Assembly (NCBI GenBank): GCA_009617715.1 | Contig: VTFK01000048.1 | Span: 744,001 to 808,000, forward strand | From: Plectrocnemia conspersa | Lineage: Eukaryota; Arthropoda; Insecta; Trichoptera; Polycentropodidae | DNA length: 64,000 bases | Reading direction: 5' to 3' | Shown: positions 50,044 through 61,650 of the stretch, one piece after another | Layout of the letters: every line of letters starts with the position of its first letter | How positions within the stretch are numbered: position 1 is the stretch's first letter | The notes under the pieces: model-generated | Databases searched by the model: none | Seen by the model: the letters and a program-made list of their open reading frames with translations, nothing else | What the model was told of the DNA's origin: nothing | Translations under genes and position numbers: made by a program

Positions 50044-52382
50044 TTACGCCCAGACAATATTTTCAATCCAATCAATATATAAACTAGCATTAGTATATAT
50101 ACCAGGACCCTGTGATCCAAGACACTGTGAACCAATACCAAACGAAGTTACGCCAACTAGATAATATTCGAACACATGTTTTCGAATTAATAAAGGACCT
50201 CCACTATCGCCCTATAATATAATAACTAGATACATTATTTATATCATTATATAGATTAAGGTGAATTTTATTATAAATACCTGACACGCGTCTTGTATTC
50301 CGTTAGCTCCAGCGCAAATTTGTGAATCAATTATCCCCATTGGGATTTTTCTTCCTCTACCTCTATATATATTATTACAACTTTGTTTATCTACTAAGTT
50401 TATTGTAACTTTTTGAAGAACATCTGAAGAATTTGCTGTAAAATAATTTTAAATCAAGGTGTTAGTATTCATATCATATGTCGATGACGGAACAAATTAA
50501 AATAAATTTACTTGAATTACTAGTAAGATAAGCAGGGACTTCGATAATATTTAATATTATACATACTTGATCACTTTGTATTTATTATCCTTACAGATTA
50601 TGTAATTCATGCTAAAAATTTACCGAATTCTGTTGCACCCCATCCAAAAACATCGAAAGATATCTTATCTGGTTCGTTTTTACTAACAGCAAACGTGTCT
50701 TGATAGTTGTGTGATAATAATATACAGGTAAAATCAATTGTATCAGTTTTCCTACAAATTAAAAGAGATTCAGTTTAATAGTAGCACCGATAACCAAAAA
50801 TAAAAATTATTAAATTGTTAGGATTATATATTTATTTTTGGAAATCAAGAAAAATTCTTTAAATTATCTTTCGTCTTTTAACCAAACTGTTACAGAACAA
50901 TGTGAAGATTATAAATCTACAATTGATTCTTGATTAAGTTTTGAGAATTATTTACCCATTAAAAATTGTCAAAGAAGTAAAAAATACAATAAAAAGCTTT
51001 GAAAGATTACACTAATAATCAAACTTTTAAAATGCATTTTATAGCATAAGACTACATAGAAAAAACACGTAACATTTATATTTATGTGTACTTTAAAAAA
51101 CGAGTTCTTACGCTACTTTTTCTGCAAGCTTCAATATAGCAATATCGTGGTATTTTAGTGGATATCTATGTTGTGGATGAACAAATATTTCTGCAATATC
51201 CACATTTTTTGAGTACTGCGAAGCCTCTTTTATATTAATAACGCCTAGCCTCACCACAGTCGGATAAATACTGTAAAATTAACATGTACATGTGTATATA
51301 CAATATTTTATTTATAATATGGCAACTATAATACTAACGTTCTCCAATTATTGTTTCCTACTAGAGTGCAGTGAGCAGCTGTCAAAACATAGTTTTCACT
51401 GATAAGTGTACCTCCACAATTCCAAGCGTATCCAGTTCCGTATACCAATGGCCATCCAATTGCTGCCTGATAAAAAATGTTTTTTAATAATTGTATAAGT
51501 TTTACAAGTATTTAAAAACAAAATAACATAATTAAATTTTAGATACCATGCTTTTAAATTCTCCCAAAAGTGCATTTACCCCGCCACCGGCAACCAAGCT
51601 AGGTTCATTTGAATGTAACGAATCACAATCTTTAAAAAAAAAACATTAGGTATGATCATTGCTTTCTGTCTTAACGTATAAATGTATTATATAACTGTAT
51701 GAGCCATGTGATTAACGGAAATTAAAGTTTAAATGTTTATATATTGAGAAAAAATATTTAAGGAAAAACGTATTTTTTATTAGCTCTTAATGAAGTTACA
51801 AATAATAAAATTTTAATTATAGTTGTAAAAAATATAACTTAATAAATAACCATGACACAGCTCATGGTTTTGTTATAAAAATAGCAAGACAAGGACAATA
51901 ACTGCAAGATAAAATCCTAACTAGATTAATACTGTAAAATACAATACACTCTTTGGCACGCTCCCCGGCGACTTTCTCCTTGTTCGATTTCAATAAATTA
52001 GGTTTATCTCCTGGACAACAAACGATCGGATATTGTCCTAAATAAAATATTTTTATATTAATAAGCAATATAATAATTTCAATGTACATATGTTTATTAA
52101 TTACCTTGAACACATATCACAGGGAGTATCCTCAGCCTTTCCCACTGATGATGAACAATTGGACATCGATATATATATCTACAAACACCTTGTGTTGTAC
52201 TATTGAAAGTACAACTATCACCTTCTACACGTAAAAGAGTTCATCAAATATTTAAATTATTAAATTTTTATGAAATATATAAAATTTATAGATATACCAC
52301 TTAGAAGATTGTTATTAATATTTTGCCCATCTAATCCGTTTATACAGACAAAAAGAAAAAGTAAAACAAGATATAACATCAT
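50044..52382 (-). CDS. clip-domain trypsin-like serine protease E
   Basis: Exons: 52298-52382, 52105-52224, 51948-52037, 51547-51629, 51339-51466, 51112-51270, 50624-50751, 50281-50435, 50044-50211; 371 codons. The signal peptide is MMLYLVLLFLFVCING; the first of two adjacent ATG codons is taken as start. Clip cysteines: DSCTF, GVCRYIYRC, VIC, IVCCP. Linker cysteine KEYCD. Activation region NEPSLVAGGGVNALLGEF: a cut after Leu would leave VAGG as N-terminus, as CLIPC-type proteases are often cut after non-basic residues, but IVGG itself is missing. Triad His158 (LTAAHC), Asp211 (YHDIAIL), Ser319 (GDSGGP). QDACQ gives a trypsin-like pocket. Two extra residues (FGIGSQCLG instead of FGIGCLG) sit beside the S1 pocket, as in gene F. 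It is the tandem twin of F, flanks included. Confidence 0.93.
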
Positions 52383-52527
52383 TTTCTGAAAAATATAATA
52401 TTTTTATTAACCGATTACATATGAAATAATGAGTAAAATACGTACATACATAATTAAATTACACTTATAGTCTAAATAAATGAATTCTATATAAAACCTC
52501 TTATCTTAAGGATCAACTGTAACAACA

Positions 52528-52568
52528 AAACTGAAACAGAATTGAGTTGTCGATGCTACTAAATATAC
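52528..52568 (-). promoter_or_regulatory. core promoter of gene E: TATA-like box and initiator
   Basis: On the minus strand TATATTTAGTAGCATCG (box at 52560-52567) is followed by CTGTTTCAGTTT (A of TCAGT at 52532), a spacing of 35 bases. This is five bases longer than in genes B and F because of a small internal duplication (AACTCAATT versus AATT). Confidence 0.65.
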
Positions 52569-53417
52569 TTGCTAACAGGTTTCATAACGTTAACAACAAG
52601 GTTCATGCATTATTGACATATATATTAGTAAATGTATTTTATATTGTTTAGTTTTTCTCAGAGAATAATTTAACCTGATAATTGAAGAGTAGCACGAACA
52701 ACGATGAACGACAAATTATTGCTAGCTTTTATTAAATTATCCGCATAAATCTCCATTTAATTATATTTTTCACGAAATCTACCTTTATTTTGTTTGTGTT
52801 TAGTCTTAAACTATTAAAGAAATTCTATAACAAAGTACGTTACAAATATAAAATAATATTCAAACACGCATTTAACTTTTTTCCAACGTAAAGTGGCAAT
52901 TTTAACACATATAATTAACAATATGAAAGCATGAAATGATGACCGACACAAATCAACTCAACATGAGTACTTGCACGTTTTTAAAAGAACCTAATACTCT
53001 GTTATTTTTACCGGAAACCCAGTCATAATTTCAATATAATATTTAACTTTTTCATTTGAAATCAATATACCTTTTAGATTTAATACTTCTTCGTATTAAA
53101 TATTTTTTGTAGTTAATTAAAAAAGCCTTTAAAATTTTTTATCTTAGTCACAATGTACTAGGTGCTTTCAAAATTTTATTTCGGTATTGTAACGGTATTT
53201 ACATTTTACAATAATTAAGTATACCAAATCATTCCTATCAATGTCTTTCGTATCATTGTGGTATTTTAAACATTACTCCGGTACACCAAGCATACATAAG
53301 GTAAACAGCTGCGCGAAACCTTTATTTACTAATTATATAATTTATTCATTAATACCAGTATTCTATCTATAAATATGCGAATAATCAGAATTTAGTTATA
53401 TATGCGTCAAAAAAAAA

Positions 53418-53620
53418 ATTTATCCAATTGAAAAATCTTCGATTATTATTTTCACCGTTACACATCATTATGTGGTTTTCCGTTTATAAAACGAAAATCT
53501 ACAACAATGATTTTTTGCATAGAAAGGTATGGAATCTGTATTCTTAATTGTATTGCATTATTACAATTATACTTGAAAGAATTATTGCTTTATATATGTA
53601 TACATATAACAAAAGTTATA
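53418..53620. repeat. third copy of the spacer block seen at 45770 and 49440
   Basis: TATCCAATTGAAAAATCTTC, CATCATTATGTGGTTTTCCG, AAAGGTATGGAATCT and GCATTATTACAATTATACTT occur in the same order as in the other two copies. The position, about 1 kb upstream of gene E, parallels the copy upstream of gene D. Confidence 0.85.
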
Positions 53621-53786
53621 GATTTTTGTGCTTTGAAAATTTTAGGTTTAGTAAATATAGTGACAGCCATTTAGGGGCTGTTGTGGAGGGCTTCGCTCCA
53701 TGAAGCTAACTCAAAGAGCTACTGTCTCTCTGTAGAGGCCCTTTCTAAAGGATGCCTTCTATGGGTATAGGCAGAGAACGTAAGCT

Positions 53787-53880
53787 TTAACTCATTGCGT
53801 ACGGTGTGCACAAATTTGTGCGTTTCAGAAACCTTCCGTTGCGTCGGTGTGCACAAATTTGTGCGTTTCGTCATTTTAAC
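53787..53880. mobile_element. orphan piggyBac-type terminus with paired palindromes
   Basis: TTAA (53787-53790) is followed by CTCATTGCGTACGGTGTGC. The palindrome GCACAAATTTGTGC occurs twice (53808-53821 and 53851-53864), each followed by GTTTC. A related end, ATACATTGCGTACCGTGTGG after TTAA, lies at about 55002 in the same orientation. No opposite end was found. Confidence 0.5.
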
Positions 53881-54184
53881 TTCATACGAAAAAAACCCAC
53901 GTAAACTGCGTATTTACTGTAACGTATTTATTTAGGGATTTACCTACAGATGTTACTAATATCATATTAACTAAAAATAGTTCAAAAAAGTAGAAATTCT
54001 AAATTCCAGAGGCTCAAAACTCGGGTAAAATAAATTCGTTTCAAGATGTATGTTTACATATATATATACAATTTTTTTCTGTGGAATTATCTCACATATT
54101 ATTTATTAGAAATAGTGAAATCACTCAATACCAAATTGCGAATCACGTATCAATAATATATAAATATATTTAAATAATTTTTAA

Positions 54185-55266
54185 CACTTAACGGTCGATT
54201 TACGCGGCGATATTCGCAAGACACCCAACCGTCCAATTTCGAACAAATGTAACTTTTCCGTTAGGCTAAGCGCACGCTGTTATAAAAATGTTAACGAAAA
54301 ACCCCACCTTATCGGTTTGATTCAGGTAAAGATGGTAATTTTTTTAGAGATATGTTTCTTTGAAATTTTATCTACAAAATTACAAAAAACCCAAAATATT
54401 CAAAGGTAACCGCATAAAAAAAGAAATGTTGAGCTAGACCTAATATCTAAGTACATATCAACCCGAAGCATTATAACAAAATAATCAGTGATTCTCAACT
54501 TTTAATTGCGTTAATTTATTTTACAACTTTTTGCATTATTATATTTTGTTAGGTTTACAATATATTTTTGTAATGCTTATTTATTTCGTACTCCTTCATT
54601 TATTGATACTATTTTCTAAGAAATAAATTACAGTAAATCAAATTCATATTTTTATAATATAAAATATAACGTTTTTTATTTATCATTATTTTCTGTTATA
54701 TATATATATGTATGTAGAGGTATCGTGGGCATTTAAATGCAGATTCATCAATCCCAAATGTGATATTTTATAATATTTAGACCTGAAATGATCCCGATCT
54801 GTTCAAATTAAATAAACTGTTCTCAACATGTTTTCAATTACCAACACATTGAATACCGGGCATTATTCCTAAAAATGGAGCGTGCGGCGGGGATTATTTG
54901 CAAAAATTAGGACTTTAATTTGTGTAACTATCCAAGCATATTGGTGGTTCGAGTCTTTATTGGATGCGAAGTATACAGTAAGTGCGTGTTTTTCATTATT
55001 TTAATACATTGCGTACCGTGTGGTAAAAATACAAAAAGTGGTAAATATATAATATTAAAGCAATAAAATGTTTAGAATCACTGATAATTTTTAATTATAT
55101 TAAATATACTATATAAAAAAATAATACATAAATTATAACAGAAATATAAAATAATAATACGTAAACCATTAAAGATTACATTTAGCCATAGGCAAACGTT
55201 ACGTTTGTTCGAAATTGGACAGTTGGGTGTCGTGCAAATATCGCAGCGTAACTTGACCGTCAAGTG
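54185..55266. mobile_element. TTAA-flanked element with 70-base terminal repeats (element 1)
   Basis: TTAA lies at 54181-54184 and 55267-55270. The ends CACTTAACGGTCGATTTACG and, on the other strand, CACTTGACGGTCAAGTTACG continue as inverted repeats for about 70 bases, sharing GACACCCAAC and GTCCAATTTCGAACAAA. Target and size fit a non-autonomous piggyBac-type element. Its right half overlaps element 2. Confidence 0.75.
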
Positions 55267-55640
55267 TTAAAAATTTTGAATTGCTTGTATAGGTCACAAA
55301 ATTAGATATTTTCGGTTTTTATTATATACAACAGTATTTTATCATCATTTTATTATTATCTTTATTGTTTTTATTCAAAAAAATATATATTTGGTTATTC
55401 TAAACTAAAAATTATATTTTATTTTATTGGTACGCGATCCACAGTTTGACGTTTACTGATTTTATCATTGCGAATACAAAAAAACGATCATCATAAATCT
55501 GTTTTTAAAATTTGACGTTAAAACGTTGACTAATTAAAGAGTTACGATGTTTTAAAAAAAATAAGTTTGTATCCTAATTTTCGCAAATAATCCCCGCCGC
55601 AAGGCTCCATTTTTAGGAATAATGCCCAGTATTCAATGTG
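54845..55640. mobile_element. TTAA-associated element with 68-base terminal repeats (element 2)
   Basis: The ends CACATTGAATACCGGGCATT and, on the other strand, CACATTGAATACTGGGCATT continue for about 68 bases through AAAAATGGAGC and GCGGCGGGGATTATTTGC. TTAA follows the right end (55641-55644), while the left flank is CCAA. The element overlaps element 1 so that the four ends alternate. Confidence 0.75.
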
Positions 55641-57279
55641 TTAAGAAAGGTGATCCCGGCAAGTTCTAGCATCATGCGAAGTAAAAATGCATGGTGTTCT
55701 CTTATGTACCTAACGACACATTGTTACATAATCAGTGTGGCTTAAAAGGTAAGAGGATTTTCAGAAGCACTTAAAAACATGTAATAAGCCTATGAATTTT
55801 ATTTTTTTTTAAATGTTCTATCACGCTTTTATCTCTTATTAAAAACAGTTTTAAAATTGTTTGGAAACCGTTTATAAGAAACGTTATCCTACATGAAAAA
55901 TGGTCGGCAAAATTTAAAATTAACCACCCTTCCGTTTATACAGTCTTAATATGCCTTAAAGTTGAGAAGAAGAATATAATTACTAAATAATAAATCAGTT
56001 TAACAATATTTTTCATATTTTTCATCAATAGTTGAGTGTCATTGAAATAAATATTAATTATGACTGATATTTTTGCTTTATAAAATAAAATATATTACTG
56101 ATATAAGTATTGTTAAATAAATCATTCTGTATTGTTTTTTCCTGAGCCCATTCATCATCATAATATGTATTCATACACAAAGTAGTAATATACATTCATA
56201 TTCAGTTATTGTACATAAGTTTTTTATTTAAATTATACATAGAACAATTTTTGTACAGTTAATAAAATATTATATAATAATAACATATAAAAGCAGTAAA
56301 ACTAATATATTTATCGAGCAGTTTATTACAGTTGTATTGATAGTCAATCATAGTTTAAAACATATAATCAAATGTTATTAAATTATGTATTAAATATAAC
56401 TATATTATTATTTAAAACTTTACATAACTAAACGATGGTAATTAGTAATAACAGTACATAACCATCCTACGAGTGCTAGAAATATATCATATTGTTACAA
56501 CTTTACCTTGCTTTTAATAATCATATTTTTTATATTAATTTTTAATAAACATCATGTAGTAAAAGTTGTGATTACTATTGTGACCTTAATAGTAGTTAAT
56601 CATCGTTAAAATGTATCAATTTTTAAGATATTGCATCTAAGAACATAGACATTTCATATTATTTACATGTAGAGAGGTTGAGAATAGGAGTGTTTACAAC
56701 CAAGTATTAGAATTAAAGGAGAATATCATCTCATTTTTAGTATAAAAAAAAAGAAAGAAATTGATTTTCCTGAACTGAAACTAGCTTTTTTGTTATTATT
56801 CTAAATTTTTTATATAAGATAAATATCTAATTACAAGAAAAATTATAATGGTATAGGTGTTTAATTTTATTAAAGCATTCAGAAATAGACCAAATAGTAA
56901 CATTTTTAAAACATCCTCTAAAAAATCACTTTCCTAATATGTAAAAATTTGATAGAAATTTTCGAAAACTAAATTTAATTATTTCAGACCTTAATGCAGT
57001 ATTTACCTGTTAATTTTAACATTTTGAAGAAATAAAAAAATATTTATTTTTAGCTTAAACAGCTACGTTCTGTTTTAAATTTATTTGATCAAATGAAATT
57101 TGTATCAAAACGATCGAATATTTTCAGTTTTCTCCAATCCTCAAAGCAGATAGTACATATGTTCGCAATATAATTACCGTGATTTTTAACATTAAAAGCA
57201 AAAATTATTAAAGCGCGTTTCTAAAACTCTTATTTGTGCAATGCTTAAAAAAAGTATATAATAAATATATACATAAATA

Positions 57280-57391
57280 TTTATCTCCTGATGATGCCAA
57301 AGAACATCTTTGGCGAAATATCGAGAAAACTTCAAAGAATATACGCGTGAGGATAAAACACGTAAATTAATACATTATATATATATAAAAA

Positions 57392-57480
<89 letters not shown>
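57280..57480 (+). mobile_element. possible 3' tail of a Penelope-like element, with a (TA)n run
   Basis: CTGATGA, a hairpin (GCCAAAGA, loop ACA, TCTTTGGC) and GAAA follow one another at 57288-57318. CTGA-hairpin-CGAAA blocks of this kind are common near the 3' ends of Penelope-like elements and resemble part of a hammerhead ribozyme core. A pure TA run of about 85 bases follows (57393-57479). Confidence 0.35.
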
Positions 57481-57481
<1 letters not shown>

Positions 57482-57874
57482 CATTAGATTATAACATTTT
57501 ATAGTTAGAAAAACATTCATGCCTCAGTATAATTTCTGTTATATTGAGATATTTTACAAGTTTAGTTGTGGATTGTAGTCAAAATACAAAAATGAAATAT
57601 ATACATTTGTTTTAAACTAATAACATATAAATTATTTTACTTATTACTACTAATATTAGTTATCACTGAAAATAACATTGCTCCTATAAAAATAAATTAT
57701 TATATTATAAATAATAAATATAAATCCATTGGCTTTAAGATACAATCAATATCTTCAAACCAATGGTTTATATTTATTATATATATTAATAATGTATAAT
57801 ATTTTTTGTTGAAATATAGATTTTTCATAAATATTTAATTTTACAAATAGGGCGTTTAATAATCAGCTGTAACA

Positions 57875-60800
57875 TTACGCCCAAACAATATTTTCAATCC
57901 AATCAATATAAGAACTAGCATTAGTATATATACCAGGACCCCGTGATCCAAGACACTGTGAACCAATACCAAACGAAGTTACACCAACTAGATAATATTC
58001 GAACTCATGTTTTCGAATTAATAAAGGACCTCCACTATCGCCCTAAAATATAATGGCTAGATACATTATTTATATCATGAAATAGATTAAAGTGTATTTT
58101 ATTATAAATACCTGACACGCGTCTTGTGTTCCGTTAGCTCCAGCGCAAATTTGTGAATCAATTATCCCCTTTGGGATTTTTCTTCCTCTACCTCTATATA
58201 TATTATTACAACTTTGTTTATCTACTAAGTTTATTGTAACTTTTTGAAGAATATCTGAAGAGCTTGCTGTAAAATAATTTTAAGACAAGGTGCTAGTATT
58301 CATATCACATGTTGATGACGAAATAAATTTACTTTAATAACTAGTAAGATAAGCAGGGAGCTCGATAATATTGAATAGTATACATAATTGATCACTTTGT
58401 ATTTATTATCGTTACAGTTTATGTAAAACATGCTAGACATTTACCAAATTCTGTTGCACCCCATCCAAAAACAGTAAAAGGTATCTTATCTGGATCCTTT
58501 TTACTAACAGCAAACGTGTCTTGATAGTTGTGCGATAGCAATATACACGTATAAAAAATTTTATCAGTTATCCTAAAAATTAAAAAATATATTAAGCGAA
58601 TATTTTAAAATTACATATAAAATATTTTTTTTTTCAAAAATAATATTTAATGATAAATTTGATAATAATTTCTGTATACACAGTATGCTGAAACATGTTC
58701 GTGAAATCATGTTACTTTAAATAGTCTAGTGCAGAGGTCGGCAAAGTGCGGCTCCGGAGCCGCATGCGGCTCTTTGGCCCCTTAAGTGCGGCTCTGGCAC
58801 AAATATCCACGGGCATTCGCACCAGATTTAAAAAAACAAGGAAATATGGAGCTCTAAATTCGAACGACTTTCTGTTGATTTGGAAAATTATAATAAAGGT
58901 TTGCTAAATTAATAAATAGATTTGGCTCTCAATTTTTTTTTAACGTTGTAATGTGCATATTTGGCTCTTTGGCTAATAAGTTTGCCGACCACTGGTCTAG
59001 TGTAAGGTATTCTATTTTATAGAAACATGTTTCAGAACAAGTATATAAAGAAATAGTTTTATTAGTAAATTGTAAAACACAGTACAATTCTTTGATACAT
59101 ATGATAGAAAGATTTATAAAAATTAGGGAGTGTATTAGAAAATCTTTTAGTCAGGAAACTTTGTATAATAAAATTAATTATACAATTTTAAATAATGTTG
59201 CAGACGTTCTAAAATCATTATAAATTTGCATTAAAAAATAAGATAACAGTGATATTAAAATTTTACAGAGGAAGTAATTCATTTTATAGTTGAACAAATA
59301 AAGAAATACAATAAGTATTAAATGATTAAATTAAAGTTATATTCATTACGACTGTTGTAGACATGAAAAACGTTTATGTGGAATCATTTCAACTACAAGA
59401 AGATTCTTAATTATATAGCACCGTTAAGCACAGAGACCACTCCGAAACCCAGCCGTCCAAACTTCTACATTTATACTGTTGCGGCGGGGATCGAGAACCA
59501 GTTACTATTATAAATCATTTTTTATATATTTTTACTAGCGAAAGTGAAATAAGTACTATTTAGCTAATTTTTCATGCGAAATGTGCAGAAGTCTTTACAA
59601 TCGTTTGTAGAATTACTATGTCAGAATAACATCGCTTCTGTCAAATTTTTTATTGTTTTTAAATGAGCAAATATATCTTTCTGTTGCAATCTTCGATCTA
59701 TTTAATTACACAATTATCCATTCTAGCTAATCTTTTACTCGTGCTTAAAAAATATTAATATTTAAAAAAAAAAAAAAGAGCACGGGACAGGCTGAAATTG
59801 AGAAATCTTATAGAGGCTGCCGAGGCTCACATAGAGCTGTGAAGCTTATAAGAATAAGAATAAAAACTCTGAAACGTGAATAATTTATTAAAATATTACG
59901 TTTATTTTTGTTTAATGTCACCATTGTGTTCTTTAGTTAAAATTTTAGTTTAATAGTAGCACCGATAACCAAAAATAAAAATTGCTAAATTGTAAAGATT
60001 ATGTATTTATTTTTGGGATTCAAGAGAAATTATTTAAATTATCTTCTGGTCTTTAATCAAACTGTTACAGTACAATGTGAAGATTTTAAATCTTCACTTG
60101 ATTAGTAATTTAGTTTAAGTTTAACATTTATATTTATGTGTACTTTAAAAAATGAGCTCTTACCAAGCTTTTTCTGCAAGCTTCAATATAGCAATATCGT
60201 GGTAATTTAGTGAATATCTATGTTGTGGGTGAACAAATATTTCTGCAATATCTATATATGTTGAGTACTGCGAATCCTCTTTTAGATTAACAACGCCTAG
60301 CCTTACCACAGTCGGATAAATACTGTAAAATAAACATCTACATATGTATATGCAATATTTAATTTATAATATGGTACCTATAATACGAACGTTTTCCAAT
60401 TATTGTTTTCTTTTAGAGTGCAGTGAGCAGCTGTCAAAACATACTTTTCACTGATAAGTGTACCTCCACAATTCCAAGCGTATCCAGTTGCGTATACCAA
60501 TGGCCATCCGATTGCTGCCTAATAAATAATGTTTGATAAGAATTGTATAAGTCTTACAAGTAATTAAGATCAATATACCATAATTTAATTTTAGATACCA
60601 TGCTTTTAAATTCTCCCAAAAGTGTATCTACCCCGCCACCGGCACCCAAGCTAGGAGTATTTGCATGTTTCCAATCGCAATCTTTAAAAAAACATTAGGT
60701 GTTAGCATTGCTTTTTGTATTACTGTATAAATATATTATATAACTGCATGAGCCAGGAGATTAACTGAAATTAAATTCGAAGTTTAAATGTTTATATATT

Positions 60801-61476
60801 GAAAAACAATATTTAAGAAAAAACATATTTTTATTAGCTCTTAATTAATTTGAAAATATTAAAAATTTAATTATGTATATTAATATAATAAGATAAGTAA
60901 TGAAATTTTAATTATAGTTCTATTAAATATACCTTAATAAATTACCACGACACAGCTCATGGTTTTGTTATAAAAATAGCAAGACAAAGACAATAACTGC
61001 AAGATAAAAGCCTAACTAGATTAATACTGTAAAATATATTACACTCTTGGGCACGCTCCCCGACGACTTTTTCCTTGTTCGATTTCAATAAATTAGGTTT
61101 ATCTTCTGGACAACAAACGATCGGATATTGTCCTAAATAAAATATTTTTATATTAATAAGCAATACAATAATTTCAATGTACATATGTTTATAAATACCT
61201 TGAACACATATCACAGGGAGTATCCACAACCTTTCCCACTGATGATGAACAATTGGACATCGATATATATATCTACAAACACCTTGTGTTGTACTATTGA
61301 AAGTACAACTATCACCTTCTATATGTAAAAGAGTTCATCAAATATTTTAATTATTCAATTTTTATGAAATATATCAAATTTATAGATATACCACTTAGAA
61401 GATTGTTATTAATATTTTGCCCATCTAATCCGTTTATACAGACAAAAAGAAAAATTAAAACAATATATAACATCAT
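57875..61476 (-). CDS. clip-domain trypsin-like serine protease F
   Basis: Exons: 61392-61476, 61199-61318, 61043-61132, 60599-60681, 60391-60518, 60164-60322, 58445-58572, 58112-58266, 57875-58042; 371 codons, each exon the same length as in gene E. Signal peptide MMLYIVLIFLFVCING. Clip cysteines: DSCTF, GVCRYIYRC, VIC, IVCCP. Linker cysteine QEYCD. The activation region NTPSLGAGGGVDTLLGEF departs furthest from the family rule: Gly-Ala-Gly-Gly and Thr for the usual Ala after GG-V-D. Triad His158, Asp211 (YHDIAIL), Ser319. QDACQ is a trypsin-type pocket. FGIGSQCLG shares the two-residue insertion of E. The donor of exon 5 is GTTCGT, unusual but in frame. Intron 6 carries about 1.3 kb of insertion not present in E, including a hAT MITE. 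Otherwise it is a close copy of E. Confidence 0.92.
58732..58994. mobile_element. hAT-type MITE, 263 bases, in intron 6 of gene F
   Basis: Ends are CAGAGGTCGGCAAA and, on the other strand, CAGTGGTCGGCAAA. An exact 8-base target duplication GTCTAGTG lies at 58724-58731 and 58995-59002. The interior begins with the GTGCGGCTC...GCATGCGGCTCTTTGGC pattern of a widespread hAT miniature family. It is absent from gene E. Confidence 0.92.
59003..59940. other. inserted sequence in intron 6 of gene F with a possible LINE tail
   Basis: This stretch has no counterpart in gene E. After an A run, 59780-59845 can be read as RARDRLKLRNLIEAAEAHIEL followed by a stop, reminiscent of the end of a LINE ORF2. The rest, including a balanced patch at 59400-59500, is not recognised. 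Confidence 0.35.
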
Positions 61477-61614
61477 TTTCTGAAAAATATAATATTTGTA
61501 TTAACCGATTACATATGAAATAAAGAGTAAAAATTGTACATACATAATTAAATCACACTTATAGTCCAAATAAATTAATTATATGTAATAACTCTCGTCT
61601 TAAAGAGCAACTGC

Positions 61615-61650
61615 CAACTGAAACAGAATTGTCGATGCTACTAAATATAC
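61615..61650 (-). promoter_or_regulatory. core promoter of gene F: TATA-like box and initiator
   Basis: On the minus strand TATATTTA (61642-61649) precedes TTTCAGTTGG (A at 61619) by 30 bases, the same arrangement as in gene B and close to gene E. The predicted leader is about 143 bases. Confidence 0.7.

Larger units (their letters stand above)
49720..53345. repeat. tandem duplication unit containing gene E (twin at 57540-62455)
   Basis: Similarity to 57540-62455 begins in the 3' flank (GTGGACTGTAGTC / GTGGATTGTAGTC) and passes through all exons and introns. It continues about 1 kb beyond exon 1 to GGTAAACAGCTGCGCGAAAC. The F copy is longer because of insertions in intron 6. Confidence 0.9.
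52383..57874. other. spacer between genes E and F, rich in piggyBac-type remains
   Basis: No gene. The left part is the duplicated 5' flank of E. A further copy of the D/E spacer block lies at 53418-53620, then come the piggyBac-type ends at 53787-55640, an AT-rich stretch without recognisable content (55650-57200), and a Penelope-like tail with a TA microsatellite (57280-57480). Confidence 0.5.

Noticed and set aside
24745..61476. A venom-enzyme role for the cluster, since similar clip proteases occur in venoms
   Set aside because: Nothing in the sequence distinguishes venom from haemolymph expression; the immune/cascade role is only the more common one in the family.
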